Origin: Clostridia bacterium
GTDB lineage: Bacteria; Bacillota; Clostridia; Christensenellales; CAG-1252
Direction of reading: 5' to 3'
Length of the DNA stretch: 64,000 nt
Assembly (NCBI GenBank): GCA_017394805.1
Contig: JAFPXC010000005.1
Coordinates: 1 to 64,000, forward strand
In this document: positions 34,200-43,100 of the stretch, piece by piece
Layout of the letters: each line of letters starts with the position of its first letter
Numbering within the stretch: position 1 is the first letter of the stretch
Program-made: the position numbers and the translations under genes
The notes under the pieces: generated by a model
What the model was told of the DNA's origin: nothing
Databases searched by the model: none
Seen by the model: only the letters and a program-made list of their open reading frames with translations

Positions 34200-35777
34200 A
34201 TGATATACGGCAATTTGGAAGGTATCAAAAAAGCGACCCTTTGGGCGATGAAGGAGTGGCCGGAGCAATACGACCGCACCCTTTTTATCGACCGCGAGTT
34301 GCTTGCCGAGATGGTGCGCACTTCCCTTTCTCTCAATCGGGAGTTGTGCGTCTTTTTGTCGCGTAGCGGCCGACTATTGGCCATCGGCGTAGGCAACGCG
34401 TCCACCGTCCCCCTCAAAGACCTCAGCAAGAAACGGAGCGACAAACGGCTTAACGGCGTGCGTTGCATTCACACCCACCCCAACGCGTCGGGGCGTTTGT
34501 CCGACGTGGACGTCAGCGCTCTCACGGCTTCGCGCTTCGACTGTATGTGCGCGGTGGGCGCTCGGGACGGCAGAGTAGTGGATATGGAAGTGGCCTATCT
34601 CACCCCCGCGGGCGTGGAGAAGGTCTATATTCGCGGCAGTCATTTCGACGACGCCGATCTCTTGGGGCGCATAGGCGTGGCCGAGGCCGATACCAAGCGG
34701 CAGGCCATACCCGAGCGCGAGGCGGGGCGTTGTCTGTTGGTTCACGCGGGCGACGAACGCGACGTCAAGGAGTCTTTGTCCGAGTTGGCGGCATTGTCCC
34801 TCACGTTGGGGTATACCCCCGTGGACGAGCTCGTGCAGAAGAGAGAGAAGCCCGACCGCCTTACCTACGTGGGTAGCGGCAAAGTGTCCGAGCTGGCGCT
34901 TACTTGCCAAGTCAAAGGGGTAGATACCGTCATTTGCGACCACCAACTGTCGGGCGTGCAGATCCGCAATTTAGAGAACGCCTTGGGGCTTACGGTCATC
35001 GACCGCACCACGGTCATTCTGGACATTTTCGCCCGCCACGCCACCACCAACGAGGGCAAGTTGCAGGTGGAGTTGGCGCGGTTACAGCACAGCCTTCCTT
35101 TGGTCGGCAACGGGGAAGAGGGGCTCAGCCGTCAGCGCGGCGGCTTACACGCCATGGCGGGCGCGGGCGAGACCAAGGCCGAGACCGACCGCCGCACCAT
35201 TCGCCGTCAAATCGTGCAGGTTCGGGAGAAACTCAAAAAACTCGAAGAGGAGCGCGATTCCCGTCGCCAAACGCGGCAGGCGGGCGGGCTCAAAAACGTG
35301 GTCATCGTGGGCTACACTAACGCGGGCAAGAGCACGTTGATGAACTATATCACCAAAGCGGGCGTATTGGAAGAGAACAAACTGTTCGCCACCTTGGATT
35401 CGGTCAGCCGCACGGTGTGGGACGACGGTTACAAATATCTACTTACGGACACGGTCGGTTTTATCCGCCGTTTGCCGCACGAGTTTATCGAGGCGTTCAA
35501 GAGCACCTTGGACGAGGCGCGTTATGCCGATTTGCTGTTGCACGTGGTGGACTGCAGCAGTCCGCATATGACCGAGGAGTTCGACGTTGTAGAGGACGTT
35601 TTGCACCAAATAGGGGCATACGCCCCCACCCTTATCGTGTACAACAAGGTCGACCGAGGGGTTTCGGGCCCCTTGCCGCGGCTGGTGGACGCCGTCCGCG
35701 TCAGCGCCAAGACGGGCGAGGGCATAGACGACCTTCGCCGTCTTATCAAGCAAAAATTAACCCAAGAAGGAGAGTAA
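34200..35777 (+). CDS. hflX: GTPase HflX with clostridial N-terminal domain
   Basis: 525 residues from ATG 34200 (MIYGNLEGIKKA matches the usual start of clostridial HflX); GTG 34176 would add eight and cannot be excluded. HflX splits stalled 70S ribosomes and is GTP-dependent. The GTPase has P-loop GYTNAGKSTLMN, switch TLDSVSRTV, DTVGFIRRLPHEFIEAFKSTL and NKVD. The HflX-specific domain has the glycine-rich loop GGLHAMAGAGETKAE. The N-terminal 190 residues hold HTHPNASGRLSDVD, which fits the JAMM metalloprotease pattern HxHx7SxxD. GH31 starts one base after the stop. Confidence 0.93.
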   Translation: MIYGNLEGIKKATLWAMKEWPEQYDRTLFIDRELLAEMVRTSLSLNRELCVFLSRSGRLLAIGVGNASTVPLKDLSKKRSDKRLNGVRCIHTHPNASGRLSDVDVSALTASRFDCMCAVGARDGRVVDMEVAYLTPAGVEKVYIRGSHFDDADLLGRIGVAEADTKRQAIPEREAGRCLLVHAGDERDVKESLSELAALSLTLGYTPVDELVQKREKPDRLTYVGSGKVSELALTCQVKGVDTVICDHQLSGVQIRNLENALGLTVIDRTTVILDIFARHATTNEGKLQVELARLQHSLPLVGNGEEGLSRQRGGLHAMAGAGETKAETDRRTIRRQIVQVREKLKKLEEERDSRRQTRQAGGLKNVVIVGYTNAGKSTLMNYITKAGVLEENKLFATLDSVSRTVWDDGYKYLLTDTVGFIRRLPHEFIEAFKSTLDEARYADLLLHVVDCSSPHMTEEFDVVEDVLHQIGAYAPTLIVYNKVDRGVSGPLPRLVDAVRVSAKTGEGIDDLRRLIKQKLTQEGE

Positions 35778-35778
35778 T

Positions 35779-38142
35779 ATGTCGCGTTTTTCCATTCCCA
35801 TGGCGCCTGCCGCCGCCGAGAATACCTACGTCTACGGAGACGCCCGCGTCAGCGTTATATGCGACGGGCTTCTGCGCGTGGAGACCAAGCCGTTCAGCGA
35901 TTATCCCACCCAAAAGGTGTGGCATCGCAACTTGGGCGTCGTTCGCTATCAGACCACGCAGCAGGACGGCGTTCTCACCGTCACCACGTCCCGCGCCGCA
36001 TTCGCCGTGTCCGACAAGGGCAAGTTGCTACACGTCAAGTTGGGCAACGCCGTCGTCACGGATTTCGCTCGCGGCAATCTCAAAGGCACCGCGCGAACTT
36101 TGGACAACGCGTGGGGCGCCATCAAATTGTCCGAGGGACTCGTCTCGGCGGGCGGCGTTACCGTTATGACGGACGACAGCCTTCTTCTCAAGGGCGAGGA
36201 TATCGTCAAGCGCGCCGCCGGCAAGGATTATTACGTCTTCGCCTATGGCCGCGACTATCGCGCGTGTATGCGCGCATTCTATGGCATTTGCGGCCAAGTG
36301 CCCCTCATTCCCAAGTACGCTTTGGGCAACTGGTGGAGCCGCTACAAGGCCTACACGCAAGAGGAGTACGAGGGCGTTATCGCGCGCTTCGAGCGGGAGA
36401 AAATCCCCGTCACGGTGGCCACCATCGATATGGATTGGCATTGGGTTGACGTCATCAAGCGCTTCGGCAAAGAGGCCAAGGCCAAGGGCGGGCGCAACTT
36501 CGCCGACAGAGCCATGGCCAAGTTCATGCCCGGTTGGACGGGTTACAGTTGGAATACCGACCTCTTCCCCGATCACAAGGCATTTCTCCGTCGGCTTCAA
36601 GAGGGCGGCTACCACGTCACGCTCAACGTGCACCCCTCGCACGGCGTGCGCTTTTTCGAGGACAGATATCCCGAGATGTGCGAGGCGATGGGGCTCGATC
36701 CCGACAAGAAGCCGTACATTCGCTTCAAATTGGGCGACAAGCGGTTTTTACAGGCCTATTTCGACGTATTGCACCACCCCTTGGAGAAGGAAGGCGTGGA
36801 CTTCTGGTGGTTGGATTGGCAGCAGGGCAAACGCTCGGACGTAGAGGGGTTGGATCCCCTTTGGGCGGTCAATCACTACCACTACCTCGATTCCGACCGA
36901 GGTGACAAGCGTCCCCTCATCTTGTCGCGCTATGCGGGCGACGGTTCGCACCGCTACCCCTTGGGCTTTTCGGGGGACAGCGCCCAAAATTGGGCGAGTC
37001 TGCGCTTCCAACCCTACTTTACGGCCAACGCCGCCAATGCGGGCTACACTTGGTGGAGCCACGATATCGGCGGGCATCATTTCTGCCGCAAGGACGACGA
37101 ACTGTTCACGCGTTGGGTGCAATTCGGCATTTTCAGCCCCATTCATCGCCTGCATTCCACGGCCAACGAGTTTATGAGCAAGGAGCCGTGGCGTTGCGGG
37201 GGCGAGGCGCACCGCACCATACGCGACTGTATGCGTTTGCGCCACCGTCTCATTCCGTACATTTATTCGGCGGCCTACCGCACGCACAAAGAGGGCGTGG
37301 CCCTGTGCGAGCCCATGTATTACGGCAATCCGCTCAGCCCCGAGGCCTACACCGTGCCCAACGAGTACCGCTTCGGCTCCCAACTCATCGTCGCGCCCAT
37401 CACCGAAAAGGCCAACGAGACCACTATGCGCGCTTCGGTCAAGGTATGGCTGCCCGAGGGTACCTACACCGACGTCTTCACGGGCGCGGTCTATCGCGGC
37501 GGACGCTACTACACGATGTGCCGCGACCTCACCAAGATACCCGTGCTGGCCTCGGCGGGCGCCATCATTCCCATGTACCGCGACGCGGACAGCAACAATC
37601 TGTCCAACGACCAACCCCTCGAGGTATATATCTATCACGGCAACGGTCAATTCGTTCTATACGAGGACGACGGCGAGACCAAGGCCTACAAACGGGGCGT
37701 TTACGCCAAGACCGAGATGTCCGTCCGCGAGGAGGGCAATCGGCTCACCTTCACTATAGCGCCCTTCGAGGGGGACGAAAGCGTCGTGCCCTCTCGCCGC
37801 GAGGTCACCTTGCGTTTCGCCGACGTGGACGCGGGCACTGTCGTATACGACGGCGTGTCCCAACCCCTGGTCGACGGGGCGTTCACCGTCGCGTTTGACG
37901 CGGATAAGGGGGTGACGGTATGCCTCGAATCGTGCCGTTACCACGACAACGCCCCCGTCAAGGAGCAGGTCATCGACGTCATTTCGTCCTACCAGATGAA
38001 TCACGGGCGCAAGCTTCGTCGGTTCGGCTATATGGTCAAGCGGCCTATGGCCAAGTTGCGCGCGGGCAAGGCGCTGCGCCTTCCCGTCGAAGAGGTGCAG
38101 GCCATTCAGCGCGGCATGAACGCCGAGCGGGACAAACGCTGA
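35779..38142 (+). CDS. alpha-glucosidase / alpha-xylosidase family protein, GH31
   Basis: 787 residues, with AAGGAG upstream inside the hflX end. The barrel shows PKYALGNWWSRYKAYTQEEY, IDMDWHWVD, nucleophile D346 in WWLDWQQG and acid/base D400 in SGDSAQNWASL, then WWSHDIGGHH. The flanking beta domains are as in GH31 (YRFGSQLIVAPITEKA and the DDGE motif in LYEDDGETKAY). The C-terminus has a basic extension of about 60 residues. No signal peptide, so cytoplasmic, acting on imported alpha-glucosides. Co-transcription with hflX is likely, but a functional link is not evident. Confidence 0.93.
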   Translation: MSRFSIPMAPAAAENTYVYGDARVSVICDGLLRVETKPFSDYPTQKVWHRNLGVVRYQTTQQDGVLTVTTSRAAFAVSDKGKLLHVKLGNAVVTDFARGNLKGTARTLDNAWGAIKLSEGLVSAGGVTVMTDDSLLLKGEDIVKRAAGKDYYVFAYGRDYRACMRAFYGICGQVPLIPKYALGNWWSRYKAYTQEEYEGVIARFEREKIPVTVATIDMDWHWVDVIKRFGKEAKAKGGRNFADRAMAKFMPGWTGYSWNTDLFPDHKAFLRRLQEGGYHVTLNVHPSHGVRFFEDRYPEMCEAMGLDPDKKPYIRFKLGDKRFLQAYFDVLHHPLEKEGVDFWWLDWQQGKRSDVEGLDPLWAVNHYHYLDSDRGDKRPLILSRYAGDGSHRYPLGFSGDSAQNWASLRFQPYFTANAANAGYTWWSHDIGGHHFCRKDDELFTRWVQFGIFSPIHRLHSTANEFMSKEPWRCGGEAHRTIRDCMRLRHRLIPYIYSAAYRTHKEGVALCEPMYYGNPLSPEAYTVPNEYRFGSQLIVAPITEKANETTMRASVKVWLPEGTYTDVFTGAVYRGGRYYTMCRDLTKIPVLASAGAIIPMYRDADSNNLSNDQPLEVYIYHGNGQFVLYEDDGETKAYKRGVYAKTEMSVREEGNRLTFTIAPFEGDESVVPSRREVTLRFADVDAGTVVYDGVSQPLVDGAFTVAFDADKGVTVCLESCRYHDNAPVKEQVIDVISSYQMNHGRKLRRFGYMVKRPMAKLRAGKALRLPVEEVQAIQRGMNAERDKR

Positions 38143-38186
38143 TGCCGCTACTATTATCGTTAATCACTCAATAAGGAGATGCAAAT

Positions 38187-40034
38187 ATGAGAAAATTCAA
38201 AACGGAATCGCAAAAGATATTGGACATCATGATCAATTCCATCTACACCAACAAGGAGATATTCTTGCGCGAACTCATATCCAACTGCTCGGACGCCATC
38301 GACAAATTGTATTTTAAGAGCCTGTCCGAGAACATTTCTGGGCTTACGAGAGACAGTTTCTCCATTCGCGTGGACGTAGACAAGGACGAGCGCACCATCA
38401 CGGTGTCCGACAACGGCATCGGCATGACCGCCGAGGAGTTGGACTCCAATCTGGGCGTCATCGCGCGTTCGGGCTCGTCCGAGTTCAAGGCCGCCAACGT
38501 GGACGACAATATCGACATTATCGGCCAATTCGGCGTGGGATTCTATTCGGCCTTTATGGTGGCCAAGAAGGTCAAGGTGCTTTCCAAAAAGTACGGAGAG
38601 ACCGAGGCCAACGTGTGGACGTCTTCGGGCGTCGAGGGCTACGAGATCAAGCCCGCCGAAAAAGAGGGCTACGGCACCGAGATCACCCTCTACCTCAAGG
38701 ACGACACGGACGAGGAGAATTACGACCGCTTCTTAGAGGAGTACACCTTGCGCGACCTCATCAAGAAGTATTCGGATTATATTCGCTATCCCATCGTGAT
38801 GCAGGTCACCGAGTACCAAAAGGCCGAGGAGGGCGAAGAGGAGCAAGAGGTCAAGGTGGACAAGACCGTCAACTCCATGACGCCGTTGTGGGTCAAAAAC
38901 AAGAGCGAGGTCAAAGAGGAAGAATACAACGAGTTCTACAAGGCCAACTTCTACGACTACGAGGATCCTTTGTTGGTCATTCACACCAAGGTAGAGGGCA
39001 AGGTGGACTACAAGGCTTTGCTGTACGTCCCCGCCAAAGCCCCCTACGATTATTACAGCAAGAATTACGAAAAAGGGCTCAAACTGTACACGGCGGGCGT
39101 GATGATCAGCGAGAAGTGCGCCGACCTCTTGCCCGACTGCTTCTCCTTCGTCAAGGGCTTGGTGGACAGCGATCTGCCCCTCAACATTTCGCGCGAGACC
39201 ATTCAGCAAAATCACCAGCTCAAAGCCATCGCCGCCAACCTCGAGACCAAGATTCAAAAGGAACTCTTGTCTTTGATGGAAAAGGACCGCGAGAAGTACG
39301 AGAAGTTCTACAAGGCGTTCGGTCTCCAACTCAAATACGGCGCCTACGCGGATTGGGGTATGCACAAAGACCTCGTGCAGGATCTTCTGTTGTGGCGTAG
39401 CGTCAAGGACGACAAGATGGTCAGCCTCAAAGAATATGTGGAAGCCATGCCCGAGGGGCAACCCGCCGTCTACTACGGCGTAGGGCGCTCGGTCGAGATG
39501 GTCAAGGCCATGCCGCAGAGCGAGCAGATCCTCGACAAAGGCTACGACGTCCTCTGTTTCGACGCCGATATCGACGAGTTCGCGGTCAAAATGCTCCGCG
39601 ACTACAAAGAGAAGACCTTTGCCAATATCGCCGACGAAGTCGCCGAGGAGAGCGAGGAAAAAGCGGACGACCACCAAGACGTCTTCGACTTCGCCAAAGA
39701 GCATTTGGGCGACAAGGTGTCCAAGGTCAAGCCCACCCAGCGGCTCAAATCGCACGCCGTATGCCTCACGGCCATGGGCGACGTCAGCTTGGAGATGGAA
39801 CGCGTGCTCAACGCCATGCCCAACGCCGAGGGCAACGTCCGCGCCGAGCGTGTGCTGGAGATCAACACCACCCATCCCGTGTTCGACAAACTCGTCAAAC
39901 TGTTCGCCGAGGACAAGGACAAAGCCGCCGACTTGGTGGACGTGCTGTACGACCACGCGTGTATGTCCGTCGGGCTTGCCGTCGACAATCCCGCTTCCTA
40001 CGTCGCCAAAGTCACCAAACTCCTCACCGAGTAA
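38187..40034 (+). CDS. htpG: molecular chaperone HtpG (Hsp90)
   Basis: 615 residues. N-terminal GHKL ATPase: FLRELISNCSDAIDKL, TVSDNGIGMTAEEL, IIGQFGVGFYSAFMVA. The middle domain has NISRETIQQN and the C-terminal dimerisation region ends without the eukaryotic MEEVD. It has its own AAGGAG site, 44 bp after the GH31 stop. No CIRCE or CtsR-type operator is visible just upstream, so heat-shock control is not evident here. Confidence 0.96.
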   Translation: MRKFKTESQKILDIMINSIYTNKEIFLRELISNCSDAIDKLYFKSLSENISGLTRDSFSIRVDVDKDERTITVSDNGIGMTAEELDSNLGVIARSGSSEFKAANVDDNIDIIGQFGVGFYSAFMVAKKVKVLSKKYGETEANVWTSSGVEGYEIKPAEKEGYGTEITLYLKDDTDEENYDRFLEEYTLRDLIKKYSDYIRYPIVMQVTEYQKAEEGEEEQEVKVDKTVNSMTPLWVKNKSEVKEEEYNEFYKANFYDYEDPLLVIHTKVEGKVDYKALLYVPAKAPYDYYSKNYEKGLKLYTAGVMISEKCADLLPDCFSFVKGLVDSDLPLNISRETIQQNHQLKAIAANLETKIQKELLSLMEKDREKYEKFYKAFGLQLKYGAYADWGMHKDLVQDLLLWRSVKDDKMVSLKEYVEAMPEGQPAVYYGVGRSVEMVKAMPQSEQILDKGYDVLCFDADIDEFAVKMLRDYKEKTFANIADEVAEESEEKADDHQDVFDFAKEHLGDKVSKVKPTQRLKSHAVCLTAMGDVSLEMERVLNAMPNAEGNVRAERVLEINTTHPVFDKLVKLFAEDKDKAADLVDVLYDHACMSVGLAVDNPASYVAKVTKLLTE

Positions 40035-40060
40035 CGCAAAACCCCCTATACGGTATATAC

Positions 40061-40095
40061 AAAATCGCACCATTCCATAGAGTGGTGCGATTTTT
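40061..40095. terminator. terminator between htpG and the giant lipoprotein gene
   Basis: AAAATCGCACCA pairs with TGGTGCGATTTT around a 10-nt loop; As on one side and Ts on the other let it serve both convergent genes. Confidence 0.85.
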
Positions 40096-40122
40096 ATTGA
40101 CGGCAAATTCTCTATGCCGTTT

Positions 40123-43100
40123 CTATTTGGACAGGATATTCCAGTCGGGATAGGTCGCCTTGTAGGTTTCCACCAAGGCCGACGGCACGTATATCGTTCG
40201 GGTGGACAGGAAGGTGGCGATATAGCTTACGTCTACCACTGCGTTTGCGTCCAAATACACATTGCCGATGGTCGTGAATTTCTCGATGAGGTTGCCAAAG
40301 GATTGCGTTATGCTATCCCCCGTTATATGCAATTCGTTCAGCGTGTCGGGATAGTTGACTTGCCCCGACGTGGTATTGAACATGGTCGCAATGGCAACGT
40401 TGCCTTTGACGTACAATTTGGAGAGCGCGCTTGCGCCCACCAACGCTTTCACGCCCACGGTGTCGCAGTCGAGGGTCACGGTTGTCACCTTGGCGCAACC
40501 GTACAGCATATTGCTGTTGTCCGCTATCGTGCAGTCGCGGATGGTGACCGTGGTCAAGGTGGTACAGCCCGAGAAGAGGTAACTGTTCGCGCCTATCGCG
40601 CCGCCCAGAATGGTGGCGGTCTTCAAGGAGGTGCACCCCGCAAAGGCGTCGCTGCCGATGGTCGTCACGGTGGCGGGCAGGGTGACGGCGCTTATCTTGC
40701 ACCCCGCGAACGCGCGGCGCCCGATGCTCGTATATCCCGTGGGAATATTGATGGACGAGGTCGCCTTGCCGTCGAACACGCCGTTTGCTATGGCGGTCAC
40801 GGGTATTTCCGTTCCGGCCGCGTACATGGCGGCGGTACCCATCGTGGTGGGTAGTACGCAGGTATTCGCCCCTTCGTAGCGGCACACCACGCCCGCCGTT
40901 CCGTCGGCGTTATAGCCGAGGTAGGTCTTGGCGGTCGTGCCCTTGTTGGCAAAGAGGGGCGTCACGGTCACGTCGCGGTCGATACCCGTTAAGGTCACGC
41001 CTACGTTGCCCACGTCTTCTATATACCAGCCCGCGAACACTTTGTCCGAGTAGACGGCGGTCGGCAGCGTCACCACGTCCGCCGTCGTGAAGCGCACGGT
41101 GGGATTCGTCAGTTCGTCCGCGCCCGCCAAATCGTAGGTAATGGTACGGTATGCCTCCATACGTCCCCACAAAACGAGGTCTTCGGCCGCCACCAGATTG
41201 TTGGTGCTCTTGTTGATATTGACGTTTTGCACGCGTTGAGAGTAGGTCTCGTCCGTGTACCAGCCGAACCACTTGTGCGTCTCCGTGCTGTCCAATTCCT
41301 GCAAGGCTTTTCCCTCAAAATAGGTAAAGGTCGTATCCGCGGGCAACGCCGCGCCCTCCACGCCACAGCGGAAGGACAGCGTGTACGTTTGCGCTTCGAA
41401 GCGGCTGTACACCGTCAACGTCTTGGTCGTCGTGCCCGTCAGGAGCGATTTGTAGGACTCCAATAGGTCCACGGTCAGCACGCCGTCCGCTATGGGCTTG
41501 GTGAAGGTCTTATCCGCGTACCAATCCCGTTGCGTCACGTATCCCGTTTGGCTCATTTGCGGCAGTTGATACCCGTCGCCTATGTCTTCCACGGTCATAG
41601 ACCTGCTCTTCGCGCCCCATTCGGCGGCCACGTAGTCGGCGGTCGTGCCCGTGGGTGTCGTGTACTTCAACGCCACGACGTAGGTCACCGTGGCCCAATC
41701 GCAGTACAGCACGACGTCTTTACAGTAGGGCGCGTTGGTGCCGTTGGGCGAGGCGCTGCCCAGCATAGTCACCGCCGTACCCGACAAGTCTTCGGTTTCG
41801 TACACGGCGACGATGGTGTAGCCGAAGCGCACCAGTTTATTCTTCAGGTTGGTGTTGAAAGAGCTCGCCGCGCTCAGGTTGCCGCTCAACTGGTAGGTGG
41901 TCGGCAGGTTCAGCGCGGTCACTTTCTCTTCGGTCAAATTGCCATAGGCAATTTGGTAGGTCGCCTTTTCCCATTTGGGATACAGCGCGGTATTCTCAAA
42001 CAATTCCGCGGTCGAGCGCACCTGCCGCGCGTAGGTGTTGTCCGTGTACCAGCCGAGGAACGCGTAGCCGTTGGCGGTGGCGTCGGCGAGTGTCACGGGG
42101 TAGTCCGCCGTAAAGGTCAAGGTGGTGTCGCTACCTTCCGTATTGGGGTTATCCCATACGCTCACGGTCGTATTGCCCGCCTTTCCGTTGCCGAACGTAA
42201 TGGTATAGGGTATGGCCGTCCACTTGGCGTATGCGGTCACGACGTATTGCATATTGCCGTCGTCCGGCCGCAATGTGTCGCCTATCTCGTCCAGCACGTC
42301 GCCGATATTCACCACGTACTGTCCCGCGTCGTTCTGCGCCATCTTTTCGGTGGCGGCTCTATCCCGATACCACCCCTCGAAGGCGTAGCCGCGTTTCGCG
42401 GGCGTATACAGCACGACGTCACCCGTGCGGTAGGTCACTTCGTGTATCTGGTTGCCGTCCAAGGTGCCGCCGAAGGCGGACGTGCCCTTGTCGTAGAAGC
42501 GTATGCCGTACACGGTGGGCGTCCACTTGGCGTACAATTCGGTGATACCCACCGTTCCTTGCGTCAATTCGCCCACCCTCGTGCGGGGGGAGAACTCCAT
42601 CGAGGTGTACCACCCGCCAAAGGTGTTGTATTTGGCCGACACGGTCGTAAAGGCCAAGGTCGGGCTTTCCACGGTGTAGTCGTAGGTATCCACGGTATAG
42701 GCCGCGGTGGACTTGACGTTTTCCAACTTTTTGGTCAAGAGGGACGCGTCGTCCAATAGGTAGTAGAATCTCACGGTGTACGAGGTCACTATCCACTTGG
42801 CGTAGAAGGACAGGTCGGCGTTTTCCTCGCAACCGCCTATCTCGGTATAGGTTGCGCCCGACAAAAGGCTGTTGCGTTTCCACCCTGCGAAGTAGTAGCC
42901 GGCTCTTTCGGGTTCCATCAGCACGGTGCCGAGGTAGGTGTCGTATGTTGCCGTTACCTGCGTGTTTCGGTCGTCGTTATAGTAGTAGGTTATGGTGCGT
43001 TCGTAGCCTTTCCACACGGCGGTCAAAGTTTTGCCGTCGTAGGCGGCCAACGCTTCCGTCGTCGCGGATACGGCGGTTTCGTCCCCCGTTTCTATGCGCA

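Noticed and set aside
32926-34203. 425-codon plus-strand frame opposite the GH3 gene
   Set aside because: Antisense to well-conserved GH3 motifs and ends in low-complexity sequence.
38100-38190. CIRCE-type heat-shock operator before htpG
   Set aside because: No TTAGCACTC-N9-GAGTGCTAA-like inverted repeat is present.
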